Shown here piece after piece: positions 55,526-63,293 of a DNA stretch of 64,000 nt. The DNA is from Sphingomonadales bacterium (GTDB taxonomy: Bacteria > Pseudomonadota > Alphaproteobacteria > Sphingomonadales > Govanellaceae): assembly GCA_019455285.1 (NCBI GenBank), contig JACFMS010000010.1:25398-89397 (forward strand), read 5' to 3'. Below the pieces are notes generated by a model. The model did no database searches and had not been told where the DNA came from. It saw nothing but the letters and a program-made list of their open reading frames with translations. A program made the position numbers and the translations under genes. Within the stretch, counting starts at the first letter, position 1. The number at the start of each line of letters is the position of its first letter.

Positions 55526-58105
55526 ATGGATCATCGAGCCAATATTGCCGATGTTAGTCCGACGCCTCGCGACCTTGCCCTCGAGCAACGCTGGCGGCAG
55601 CTGTTTAACATTCAGGGCGAGCGATCCCAGCAAAATAAAATTTGGATCATAAAAGCCCCGGCAGGATACGGCAAGACCACTATCCTACGAGAGGTGGCGA
55701 ACAATGCCAGCGCCAATGGCGGCCGCGCCATATGGCAGAATGGCGACAGCATCGATATCCTGTCTTGGTTCAGCTTGCAGCAAGGCGGTGATCTCGGCGG
55801 ACAGCGCGGGCCTAAATACCTGTTGATCGATGATCTGGCCATCCACTCGCAAAACGAAGCTGAAAGGCTGGTGGAAATGCTGCGCGGCGCCCTTTCCAAC
55901 GTCGACCAGGTATTCATCACCGCCCGCAAGAATGTCGATATTGAATATATTTCCTACCGGCTTTTCGACCGTATTGAGATTCTCGACCAGGAAAGTTTGT
56001 CGCTCGATGAGGAGAGCGTAACGCTGCTTTTCGGCGAATACATGTCACATACCGAGGCGCGGCAAATCGTGGAAATGACTGATGGCTGGCCATTGGCCAT
56101 CCACCTTCTGCTCGCCTGCACCAGAAGCTTGAAAGAACCGCCGCTATCGACAGCCGTCATCGAGCTTCTGCATGAGCGGCTGACGCCCATTTTCGAAAGC
56201 GAGTTTTTCACACCCTTGGCGCCCGCGGATGCAGATTTCCTCAAGCGCGCCGGCCTTTTTGAACAGGCCGACGGGGAAGTCATCAATGAAGTACTGGCAA
56301 TACCGGACGCTTGGCCACGCCTTGATCGGCTTTACCGCGAGGGCGCGCTGATGCGCAAAATCAGCGGTGGTCGCGGTTATACCTGCAACCGTTTGCTGCG
56401 CCACCATATTCTGCGCCATCATGCCTCGGCGCTCATCGATAATCTCAGCAATTTCAATCTCATTGCGGCGAACGCCTTCAATTCCCGGAGCAAAATCTGG
56501 CAAGCCTTGGCTCATGCCGAGCGCACCGGCAAATGGCAGATCATTGCTGATATCATCGAACGATACGGCGGCCTGCGCCTCGCCCTCGCCTCTCCTTTTG
56601 TCATCAGCAGATATATGGATGTCATTCCCGTTGAGGCCTATCGCCATTATCCTCTGATCGCGCTTGGCCAGATCTATGTTTTGATACAACAGGGAAAGCT
56701 CGGCTATGCCTACGATCTTTTCCGGCAATTACAGGATAGCGGCGTCATTGATGACAATGGCATGGCGTGGGTGCAAAGCCAATTAGTGCTTGAAATTCTT
56801 CGCATGTATCACGATCAGCCGATGCCGCCGGAAGAGATCGATAACCTGGAAGCAAATATCATCAAGCGCGTCGCAATGGACCGCTTAACGCAGGCGATGA
56901 TCTATCTTTTGAAGGCTTTTTCCTATTTCCGTGGCGGCGCGGTGCACCAGGCGCTGCTTTATGCCGAGCGGCTGCGGGAGATCAATAGTGATCTTAATGC
57001 TGAACTGTTACGTAATTACACAAATTTTCTCCTTGGGCTGTGTCTTCTGAAAAGCGGACATTTACAGCAGGCGGAATTAATTTTCGAGGCCACGGTTGCA
57101 TCATCGCAACGAAGCTTCGGCCAACATAACATTCAGGCGTTACTGGCGCTTGCTTTGCTGGCCCGAACTCGGGTCGATCGTTTGGCGACCATGGAAACAA
57201 AAGACTTGGTCAATCTTTTCATGGAGCCCATCGAACAAACCATACGTTGGTACGACGGTTGCGAAGCGGCCTTCTCTGCCGCTTCCTTCGTATGGTTCGA
57301 GCTGGAGGGCGCGGAGGCCGCTGCATCCCGGCTCGAAGCCATGGCCGAACGCTACCGCTCCCGCCAGCTGACGGCCCTTGAAAGAATGGTGACTATTCTG
57401 AAAATCCGAGCCCTCGTTCGCGGCGGTTTATTCGACAAGGCGCGAGGAGCTTTGGCGGAACCCGCCGTCATCAGTCTGATGGCTGAAGGCTCGCGCAGGG
57501 ACCGATGGTCGCGTCCGAGCTATTTCAAGGCTATGCTTTGCGTCATTCAACTCGATGTTCTGCAGCATCGGGGTACGGTTGACTCTTTAACCGTGCAGAA
57601 CCTGTTCCAGGATATCAAGCAGAGTGGCGACGAGCCATTGCATATGCGCGTGCTAATCACCCAAGCGCTGATGGCCGCTACCCAACACAACGATCAACAG
57701 GGATTTGAATTCTTGCGGGATGCACTCCGACTTGCCATCGCAACCGGAATCAGGCGACCGCTTTATGAATCTTGGACTTATCTCTCGACTATGGCGGATA
57801 GCATGCTGCAGCGACGCCTGCTGGGCAGCGCCGAGCAGGATATGGTCAGCGAACTGACCCGTCTTGCAGCGATTGGCACCGTCCACTCGCCAGAAGCGCC
57901 GAATTTGAGCCCGCGGGAGCGCGAGGTGCTGACCATGCTCGCCTACGGCCTGTCGAGCAAGGAAATGGCCAATCGGCTGCGCGTCTCCATCGGCACCGTG
58001 AAGGGATATCGCCGCAAGCTTTACGAAAAACTTGACGTCACCAGCCGCTCACAGGCGGTAAAGTCGGCGCGAGACTTAGGGCTTGCCCTGCCAACGCTGC
58101 AATAG
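55526..58105 (+). CDS. LuxR/MalT-like ATP-dependent transcriptional regulator
   Basis: An 859-residue regulator. Residues 1-250 are a STAND-type ATPase with Walker A A-P-A-G-Y-G-K-T-T at 44-52 and Walker B Y-L-L-I-D-D at 98-103. Residues about 300-780 are helical repeats like the TPR-like sensor region of MalT. Residues 793-850 form a LuxR helix-turn-helix with S-P-R-E-R-E-V-L, S-S-K-E-M-A-N-R-L and Y-E-K-L-D-V-T-S-R. MalT-type proteins bind an inducer and ATP to multimerise on DNA. It lies between two converging dehydrogenase modules and is their obvious candidate regulator. Its stop abuts the stop of the E2 gene with no gap. Confidence 0.9.
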   Translation: MDHRANIADVSPTPRDLALEQRWRQLFNIQGERSQQNKIWIIKAPAGYGKTTILREVANNASANGGRAIWQNGDSIDILSWFSLQQGGDLGGQRGPKYLLIDDLAIHSQNEAERLVEMLRGALSNVDQVFITARKNVDIEYISYRLFDRIEILDQESLSLDEESVTLLFGEYMSHTEARQIVEMTDGWPLAIHLLLACTRSLKEPPLSTAVIELLHERLTPIFESEFFTPLAPADADFLKRAGLFEQADGEVINEVLAIPDAWPRLDRLYREGALMRKISGGRGYTCNRLLRHHILRHHASALIDNLSNFNLIAANAFNSRSKIWQALAHAERTGKWQIIADIIERYGGLRLALASPFVISRYMDVIPVEAYRHYPLIALGQIYVLIQQGKLGYAYDLFRQLQDSGVIDDNGMAWVQSQLVLEILRMYHDQPMPPEEIDNLEANIIKRVAMDRLTQAMIYLLKAFSYFRGGAVHQALLYAERLREINSDLNAELLRNYTNFLLGLCLLKSGHLQQAELIFEATVASSQRSFGQHNIQALLALALLARTRVDRLATMETKDLVNLFMEPIEQTIRWYDGCEAAFSAASFVWFELEGAEAAASRLEAMAERYRSRQLTALERMVTILKIRALVRGGLFDKARGALAEPAVISLMAEGSRRDRWSRPSYFKAMLCVIQLDVLQHRGTVDSLTVQNLFQDIKQSGDEPLHMRVLITQALMAATQHNDQQGFEFLRDALRLAIATGIRRPLYESWTYLSTMADSMLQRRLLGSAEQDMVSELTRLAAIGTVHSPEAPNLSPREREVLTMLAYGLSSKEMANRLRVSIGTVKGYRRKLYEKLDVTSRSQAVKSARDLGLALPTLQ

Positions 58106-58774
58106 TCACATCCCTTCGATAGCCCGCGCCAGACCGGTGAGAAAGGCGGCGGCCGGCGCGCCATCAATGGCGCGGTGATCGATAGACAGCGACAGGGCGA
58201 TCATCGGCGTCACGCCAAGCGCGCCATCGGCGCGAACCACCGGCCTGTTGACGATGCGACCCAGCCCTAAGATGGCAAGCTGAGGGATGTTGATGAGCGG
58301 CGTGAAGTGATCGATACGGTAATGGCCAAGATTGCTTACCGTGAAGCTGGCGCCAGTCATTTCAGCAACGGTAAGCTTGTTGGTTTTGGCGCGCGCCACC
58401 AGATCGCGGCGGGCCGCGCTCAAGTCTTCAAGAGATAAAGCTTGTGCGCCCATGATCGCCGGCGCGACGAGACCGTTCGGCAAAGCGATAGCGATGCCAA
58501 GATCAACGGATGGACGCAATGTTATCACCTGATCGCTGAGCGTACCATTAAGCGCCATGTGCTGTGTCAACGTCTGCGTCACACACATCAGCAACAGGTC
58601 TTCCAGCGAGATCGAGCTGCCCTTGGCTTTTATCGCCGCACGCCGGGCGACCAGCGCACTGGCGTCGGCCTCGCTGTATAGCGTCGCCCGCGCTGTGGTA
58701 TTGACACTTTCCGCCATCCGCGCCGCAATCATGCCGCGCAGACCCTTTAAGGGAATGCGAGTTGGTTCCATCAT
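58106..58774 (-). CDS. 2-oxoacid dehydrogenase acyltransferase catalytic domain (free-standing E2 core)
   Basis: A 222-residue acyltransferase core without a lipoyl or subunit-binding domain. The N-terminal I-P-L-K-G-L-R-G-M-I-A-A-R-M, the middle D-L-G-I-A-I-A-L-P-N-G-L and S-F-T-V-S-N-L-G, and the active-site D-H-R-A-I-D-G with H200 and D204 match the E2 family. A normal E2 has about 400-450 residues with lipoyl and E1-binding domains in one chain; here the lipoyl part is the separate gene just upstream, whose stop overlaps this start. The catalytic role is the transfer of the acyl group from lipoate to CoA. It probably serves module 2 and perhaps module 1. Confidence 0.92.
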   Translation of the reverse strand: MMEPTRIPLKGLRGMIAARMAESVNTTARATLYSEADASALVARRAAIKAKGSSISLEDLLLMCVTQTLTQHMALNGTLSDQVITLRPSVDLGIAIALPNGLVAPAIMGAQALSLEDLSAARRDLVARAKTNKLTVAEMTGASFTVSNLGHYRIDHFTPLINIPQLAILGLGRIVNRPVVRADGALGVTPMIALSLSIDHRAIDGAPAAAFLTGLARAIEGM

Positions 58775-59004
58775 TACGCGATGACGCCGATGACCTCGCC
58801 AGGCAGCACCGTGGATTCGGCCGCCTTGGCAATCTTCAACCGGCCGGCGGCGGGGGAATTGATTTCGATCTGCACTTTTTCGATCATCACCTCCGCCAAC
58901 AGCGCATCCTGGTTTACGGTATCACCGTCCTCATAAAGCCAAGTGACGATGACGCCTTCTTTATCGGCCTCCCACAGGCCTTCGGGTATACGAATATCGG
59001 TCAT
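58774..59004 (-). CDS. Free lipoyl domain protein (module 2)
   Basis: A 76-residue lipoyl-type domain similar in layout to the one at 55126. The lysine is in M-I-E-K-V-Q-I near residue 43, followed by S-P-A-A-G and a closing V-I-G-V-I. The stop overlaps the ATG of the E2 core (TAATG), so both parts of the split E2 are made by coupled translation. E1-beta lies 15 bases upstream. No E3-binding domain is visible in either part. Confidence 0.9.
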   Translation of the reverse strand: MTDIRIPEGLWEADKEGVIVTWLYEDGDTVNQDALLAEVMIEKVQIEINSPAAGRLKIAKAAESTVLPGEVIGVIA

Positions 59005-59019
59005 GAGACGTTTTACTCC

Positions 59020-60069
59020 TTACATCATGCTACGTGCTGCAGCGACAATCTTTTGGATATTAGGCAGGCAGTGCTGCTCCATGGGTCGCGCAAAGGGGAC
59101 CGGGATATCGGGAAAAGCGATACGTTTGGGCGAGCATTTAAGCGCCTGAATATCCCGCTCGGTCACCGTGGCGATGATCTCAGCGGTGACGCCATAGCTC
59201 AAGTAATCGTCGTCCACCACGATCAACCGACCGGTTTTTTGCACCGAACGGCAGATCGTGTCGCGATCCAACGGCGCCAGCGAGCGAAGGTCAACCACTT
59301 CGGCGCTTACGCCCTCCTTCTCCAGGGCCTTAGCGGCTTCGAGACCTTGATGCACGGTCATGCCAAGGCCGACAATGGTCACGTCCTTGCCGTCGCGCGC
59401 CACATTGGCCTTGCCGAGAGGAACGGTGTAGCTGTCTTCAGGCACATCGACGATGGCGCCTTGGATAGTGCCGAGAAAACCCATGCCCTGAAGGTTCTTG
59501 TGCATCATGAACACCACCGGGTTGTCATCGCGGATGGCCGATGTCATCATTCCCTTGGCGTCATAGGCATTGGATGGCATTACCACCTTCATGCCCGGCA
59601 AATGGGCAAAGGTGGCGTAAAGGCATTGCGAGTGCTGGGTCGAATCGCTATAACCGCCGCCCACCGCCGTGGTCAGCACCATCGGCGCCTTGAAAGTGCC
59701 GGCCGAGTGGTAGCTCGATTTGGCCGCCAGGTTATAGATCGCATCCATGCAGACGCCATAAAAGTCGACAAACATCAGCTCGACAATGGGCCGCATGCCC
59801 AAATTGGCCGCGCCCACCGCCGCGCCGATGAAGGCGGTTTCCGAAATCGGCGTATCGCGCACCCGTTCTTCACCGAATTCAGCCAACAGCCCACCGGTAT
59901 AGCCCCACACCGCGCCCAGAATGCCGATGTCTTCCCCCATGAGGAAAACATTTTTATCGCGACGCATTTCCTGAGCGATGGCCTCATTCAAGGCCTTGGC
60001 GATGGTCAATTTTCGTTCGTTGCGGTTCTTCTGCACCGGCTTGGCGGCGATTGCTTCCACAAAGCTCAT
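59020..60069 (-). CDS. 2-oxoacid/acetoin dehydrogenase E1 component beta subunit (module 2)
   Basis: A 349-residue E1-beta paralogous to the gene at 54089. Shared marks include G-E-D-I-G-I-L-G-A-V near residue 43, R-D-T-P-I-S-E-T-A-F near 70, D-F-Y-G-V-C-M-D-A-I-Y-N-L-A-A-K, H-S-Q-C-L-Y-A-T-F-A-H-L-P-G and V-V-D-L-R-S-L-A-P-L-D. It is located between E1-alpha (12 bases upstream) and the lipoyl gene. The two modules diverge along the whole chain, so the duplication is old or one module was acquired separately. Confidence 0.94.
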   Translation of the reverse strand: MSFVEAIAAKPVQKNRNERKLTIAKALNEAIAQEMRRDKNVFLMGEDIGILGAVWGYTGGLLAEFGEERVRDTPISETAFIGAAVGAANLGMRPIVELMFVDFYGVCMDAIYNLAAKSSYHSAGTFKAPMVLTTAVGGGYSDSTQHSQCLYATFAHLPGMKVVMPSNAYDAKGMMTSAIRDDNPVVFMMHKNLQGMGFLGTIQGAIVDVPEDSYTVPLGKANVARDGKDVTIVGLGMTVHQGLEAAKALEKEGVSAEVVDLRSLAPLDRDTICRSVQKTGRLIVVDDDYLSYGVTAEIIATVTERDIQALKCSPKRIAFPDIPVPFARPMEQHCLPNIQKIVAAARSMM

Positions 60070-60081
60070 GATGGTTCTTCC

Positions 60082-61068
60082 CTATACAAAGACTTTATCA
60101 AAGGCGTCTTCCGGCACCGGTTCCGCCGCTGAACGGGCGAAGGCGAACGCTTCATCCACCTCAGCATGAGCCCGCGCCACAATGGATTCGGCCTCGATTT
60201 CCGTCATCACGCCAGCGGCGATCAATTTTCGGCGATAGTGCGGAATGGGGTCCATCTCCGGCTTTGCGGCGATCTCCGCCTTGGGGCGATAAACCTCGGG
60301 ATCGCCCATGAAATGGCCCTGCAATCGCACCGTTTGCAGCTCCAGCAGGCTTGGCCCTTCGCCGGCGCGCGCCCGCGCCACCGCCCGGCCCACCGCTGCA
60401 AATATATCATCGGGATCGTTGCTGGCGACGCGCTCGCCCGGCATGCCATAGGCGGCGGCGCGATCGGCGTTGGAGGCAATCGCCGTCGACTTCGCCTTAG
60501 GGACAGAAACCGCCCATTGATTATCCTCGATGACGCAAATGAACGGCAGCTTCCAAACTGCTGCCAGATTCATCGCTTCATGGAAGCCGCCTTGGTTGGC
60601 ACCGCCCTCGCCGATGCAGGCAATGGCAATGCCTGCCTCCCCTCTCATTTTTCTGGCAAGTGCGGCGCCAACGGCCGGCCCCATGTTCTGTCCGATAATG
60701 CCGCTCGACCAAAACAGCACCTCATAATCGAAAATATGAATGTGCCCGGCCCGGCCCTCGGACAGCCCCGCTTTGCGGCCCAGTATTTCCGCCGTCATTC
60801 GTTTCAAATCGACGCCCTTGGCCAACGCCTGAGCATGCGAACGGTGATGGCAGGCGAAATAATCATCCTTGGTCAGATGCGCGCCCAACCCCACCGCGCA
60901 AGGCTCCTGGCCGTCCGACAAGTGCATCTCACCCGGCAGCGGGCCATTCGCCATGTTAAAGAGCGGCGACTTTCCTTCCATGTAGGTCGCTGATAGCCGC
61001 GCCTCATTATAGCGGCTTTTGACCATCGTCTCGTACATCCATAAGCGTTGTTTGGACGTCGGTTGCAT
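60082..61068 (-). CDS. 2-oxoacid/acetoin dehydrogenase E1 component alpha subunit (module 2)
   Basis: A 328-residue E1-alpha, same length as module 1. The ThDP motif is G-E-G-G-A-N-Q-G near residue 153, ending in E-D-N near 183, and E-G-R-A-G-H-I-H-I-F-D is near residue 104. Differences from module 1 lie in the substrate region, where H-I-F-D-Y-E-V-L-F-W-S-S replaces H-I-F-D-P-R-V-N-F-A-C-S, so substrate choice may differ. The FAD oxidase ends 24 bases upstream on the same strand, which suggests that the oxidase produces, or feeds into, the 2-oxo substrate. Confidence 0.93.
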   Translation of the reverse strand: MQPTSKQRLWMYETMVKSRYNEARLSATYMEGKSPLFNMANGPLPGEMHLSDGQEPCAVGLGAHLTKDDYFACHHRSHAQALAKGVDLKRMTAEILGRKAGLSEGRAGHIHIFDYEVLFWSSGIIGQNMGPAVGAALARKMRGEAGIAIACIGEGGANQGGFHEAMNLAAVWKLPFICVIEDNQWAVSVPKAKSTAIASNADRAAAYGMPGERVASNDPDDIFAAVGRAVARARAGEGPSLLELQTVRLQGHFMGDPEVYRPKAEIAAKPEMDPIPHYRRKLIAAGVMTEIEAESIVARAHAEVDEAFAFARSAAEPVPEDAFDKVFV

Positions 61069-61092
61069 TGTTTTCTTCCTTCTCTCTGCCCT

Positions 61093-62373
61093 TTAGCGAT
61101 AAACCACATGCCCCAAGGCGGGCAGCGCCAGCCGATTGATCAGCAGCGACACCATGCCCGCCAAAGGCACCGATTTGAGCGCCATCGGCGGCACGCGAAG
61201 TCGCGCGCGATCCCCGGTGGCCATCCAATCGGCCATCTCCGTGCCCACCATGGACGCCTGAGCGATGCCGTTACCTGAATAGCCAAACGCGGCAAAAAGC
61301 CCCGGCGCCAGTTCTTCGGTCTTGACCAAGGCGTCCGACGGCACGCAGATTTCGCCATGCCACAGGGACTGCCACCCGACCCTTTCCGGCGCATCGGGAA
61401 AGATATTACGGAACATCCGCCAGAAGGGTCGGGCGGCCGCTTCCGGCGTGATGCCGTCTCGAAACGCCGGCATCACCGAGGTCACCAGCCTGCCTTCGCA
61501 ATCAAAGCCAACGCCGAAGGCATCATGGGAATCCACGTCCGCCATCGCCGCCCCATGCGGTAAATAGCGCCTCCCCTGATCAGGGAATGGTTCAGAGGCA
61601 ATCATGGCGATTTTGATGTGCAGAAATTTGCTCTGCATCTTACCGAATATCGGTGGATAGGCATTGGTTGCCAACAGCACCTGTCGCGCCTGCACCGTTC
61701 CCGTTGGCGTCGTCACGCGCCAGCCATTGCCTTCCGGTACTAAGGCGGTTGCCGGCGATCGGCTATGGATACGAACGCCGGAGCGCACCGCCGCGGCGGC
61801 CAGACCGCGGCAGTAATCCAAAGGCTGAAGCTGCCCACCGTCACGGTACATGACGCCGCCGATGTAGCGATCGGTGGCGACATAGTCGCGCATGGCAACG
61901 ACATCAATCTCATCCACCGGCGCGCCCCACTGTCGCCATGTCGCCGCTGAGCTCTGCAACTTCTTAAGGGTTTCCGGCGTGTTTGCCGCACAGACGACGC
62001 CCGTTTGTCGCATATCGCAAGCAATGCCATGGGTTTCGACGAGCAGACTGACCAAACGGCCGGCGTCAATCATCATCTGGCAGAAACGCCCGCCAGCCGC
62101 CTCGCCAAACCGCGCCAGCGCCTTTTCCGGCGTCATCAGCGTCCAGAACGGCACCCACCAGCCGGTATTGCGGCCCGATGCGCCGAAACCCGGCTCATGG
62201 GCTTCAAGTACGACGGCGTCGCGGCCATGCGAGGCGAATCGTAAGGCTGCCGCCAGGCCAGTGTAGCCGGCCCCAATAATTGCCACATCCGCCGTGGCAT
62301 CAGCGCCAAGCAGCGGGTAGACTGGAACTGGGCGCGCCGTTCGCTGCCATAAGTTAGCGTCCCAAGGCTCCAT
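61093..62373 (-). CDS. FAD-dependent amine/D-amino acid oxidase (DAO/PuuB-like)
   Basis: A 426-residue flavoprotein. The dinucleotide motif G34-A-G36-Y-T-G39 is followed by V-L-E-A-H-E-P-G-F-G-A-S-G-R-N-T-G-W, typical of the DAO family and near gamma-glutamylputrescine oxidase PuuB. A late F-G-Y-S-G-N-G-I-A closes the FAD site. Members oxidise C-N bonds of amino acids or amines to imines. The RidA and SRPBCC genes upstream support imine chemistry. The N-terminal W-D-A-N-L-W-Q-R-T is normal for PuuB-like enzymes. The substrate is unknown. Confidence 0.88.
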   Translation of the reverse strand: MEPWDANLWQRTARPVPVYPLLGADATADVAIIGAGYTGLAAALRFASHGRDAVVLEAHEPGFGASGRNTGWWVPFWTLMTPEKALARFGEAAGGRFCQMMIDAGRLVSLLVETHGIACDMRQTGVVCAANTPETLKKLQSSAATWRQWGAPVDEIDVVAMRDYVATDRYIGGVMYRDGGQLQPLDYCRGLAAAAVRSGVRIHSRSPATALVPEGNGWRVTTPTGTVQARQVLLATNAYPPIFGKMQSKFLHIKIAMIASEPFPDQGRRYLPHGAAMADVDSHDAFGVGFDCEGRLVTSVMPAFRDGITPEAAARPFWRMFRNIFPDAPERVGWQSLWHGEICVPSDALVKTEELAPGLFAAFGYSGNGIAQASMVGTEMADWMATGDRARLRVPPMALKSVPLAGMVSLLINRLALPALGHVVYR

Positions 62374-62417
62374 CGGTTCCGCCCCTTCTGCTCCGTTTCA
62401 TTATTTGCCGCTAAAAC

Positions 62418-62858
62418 TCAGGCCGCGCAGCCGAGGATCTCGGTAACGGCATCGGCAATGCTTTGCTCGGCTGCGCTATAGAACGTCTGGAATTCAGCGG
62501 CCGTCATGCCAATGGGCACCAGTCGGCTGGAAAAGCATAAGGTCGAGGCACGATTCCCGGCTGGCGTTACGCATAGCTGGCCGGTATAATCGCCGAGCGG
62601 CAAATCACCACCATCCAGAACGCCATATCGGTACCGCCGCGCCCCTTCATCATAGCTGAGCAACACCTCGGTAAACGGCGACCCGCCGGCGGTTGGCGTC
62701 ATGGTGCGCGTGGCGCCAAGCACAGGTTCTCTGCTGGAAAAAGTTACGGCGTTAAAAAACACCTTGCCGCTGAGCGCCTCGATCCCCGACCAGTTGACCA
62801 AAGCCCACACGTCGGAGGCGCTGGCGTTGATGCGAAAGCCGGCATGCACCTCGATCAT
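62418..62858 (-). CDS. SRPBCC superfamily protein
   Basis: A 146-residue START/Bet v1-type ligand-binding protein. It begins with M-I-E-V-H-A-G-F-R-I-N-A-S-A-S-D-V-W-A-L-V and W-S-G-I-E-A-L, and continues with beta strands and a C-terminal helix (A-A-E-F-Q-T-F-Y-S-A-A-E-Q). No catalytic set is visible. Such proteins bind hydrophobic or aromatic ligands or act as cyclases. It lies between RidA (seven bases) and the FAD oxidase, in one minus-strand unit, so it probably handles an intermediate of that pathway. Confidence 0.82.
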   Translation of the reverse strand: MIEVHAGFRINASASDVWALVNWSGIEALSGKVFFNAVTFSSREPVLGATRTMTPTAGGSPFTEVLLSYDEGARRYRYGVLDGGDLPLGDYTGQLCVTPAGNRASTLCFSSRLVPIGMTAAEFQTFYSAAEQSIADAVTEILGCAA

Positions 62859-62865
62859 CGCGTTC

Positions 62866-63279
62866 TCACCCGCGCACCGGCGGCAGCTCCGCCGTGATTT
62901 CCACTTCCAGCATGAAGTCCTCGTTGAACAGGCGGGACACCTGCACCCAGGTCGCCGCCGGCGGCGCTACCTGATCGTCCTTGAAAAACTTCAGCCGTTC
63001 ATCCGCAGCTTCCACCACGGCCGACAGATTGGTGGTATAAACTGTTTCGCGCACCACATGGGCATAGGTCAGCCCATAATCGCGCAAGATATTCTCGATT
63101 TCCTTGTAGATGGTGCGAATCTGGGTGCGGGCATCGCCTTTGCCGATGCAGTTCGCATTTTCATCGCAGCTGCAAATGCCGGACAGCATCAGAAAAGGTC
63201 CGGATACCACGGCTTGGGAAAATCCAACCGCTTTCTCCAGGGCCGGTCTGTAATGACGAATTTGTTTTGTGACAGCCAT
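62866..63279 (-). CDS. RidA family protein (imine deaminase-like)
   Basis: A 137-residue YjgF/YER057c/UK114 member. The N-terminal S-G-P-F-L-M-L-S-G-I-C-S-C, T-Q-I-R-T-I-Y-K-E-I-E, V-V-R-E-T-V-Y-T-T-N-L and the C-terminal P-P-A-A-T-W-V-Q-V-S-R-L with L-E-V-E-I match the family. The usual C-terminal active arginine appears to be absent or shifted (V-S-R-L), so deaminase activity is uncertain. RidA proteins clear reactive imines made by amino-acid oxidases, which fits the FAD oxidase two genes downstream. It follows the Rieske gene by 14 bases. A truncated copy lies at 52734. Confidence 0.88.
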   Translation of the reverse strand: MAVTKQIRHYRPALEKAVGFSQAVVSGPFLMLSGICSCDENANCIGKGDARTQIRTIYKEIENILRDYGLTYAHVVRETVYTTNLSAVVEAADERLKFFKDDQVAPPAATWVQVSRLFNEDFMLEVEITAELPPVRG

Positions 63280-63293
63280 CGTACATGCTCCTT

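Noticed and set aside
58762..60132. Long plus-strand open frame across the lipoyl and E1-beta genes
   Set aside because: It is antisense to two clear enzymes with complete motifs and has a low-complexity histidine/arginine-rich translation.
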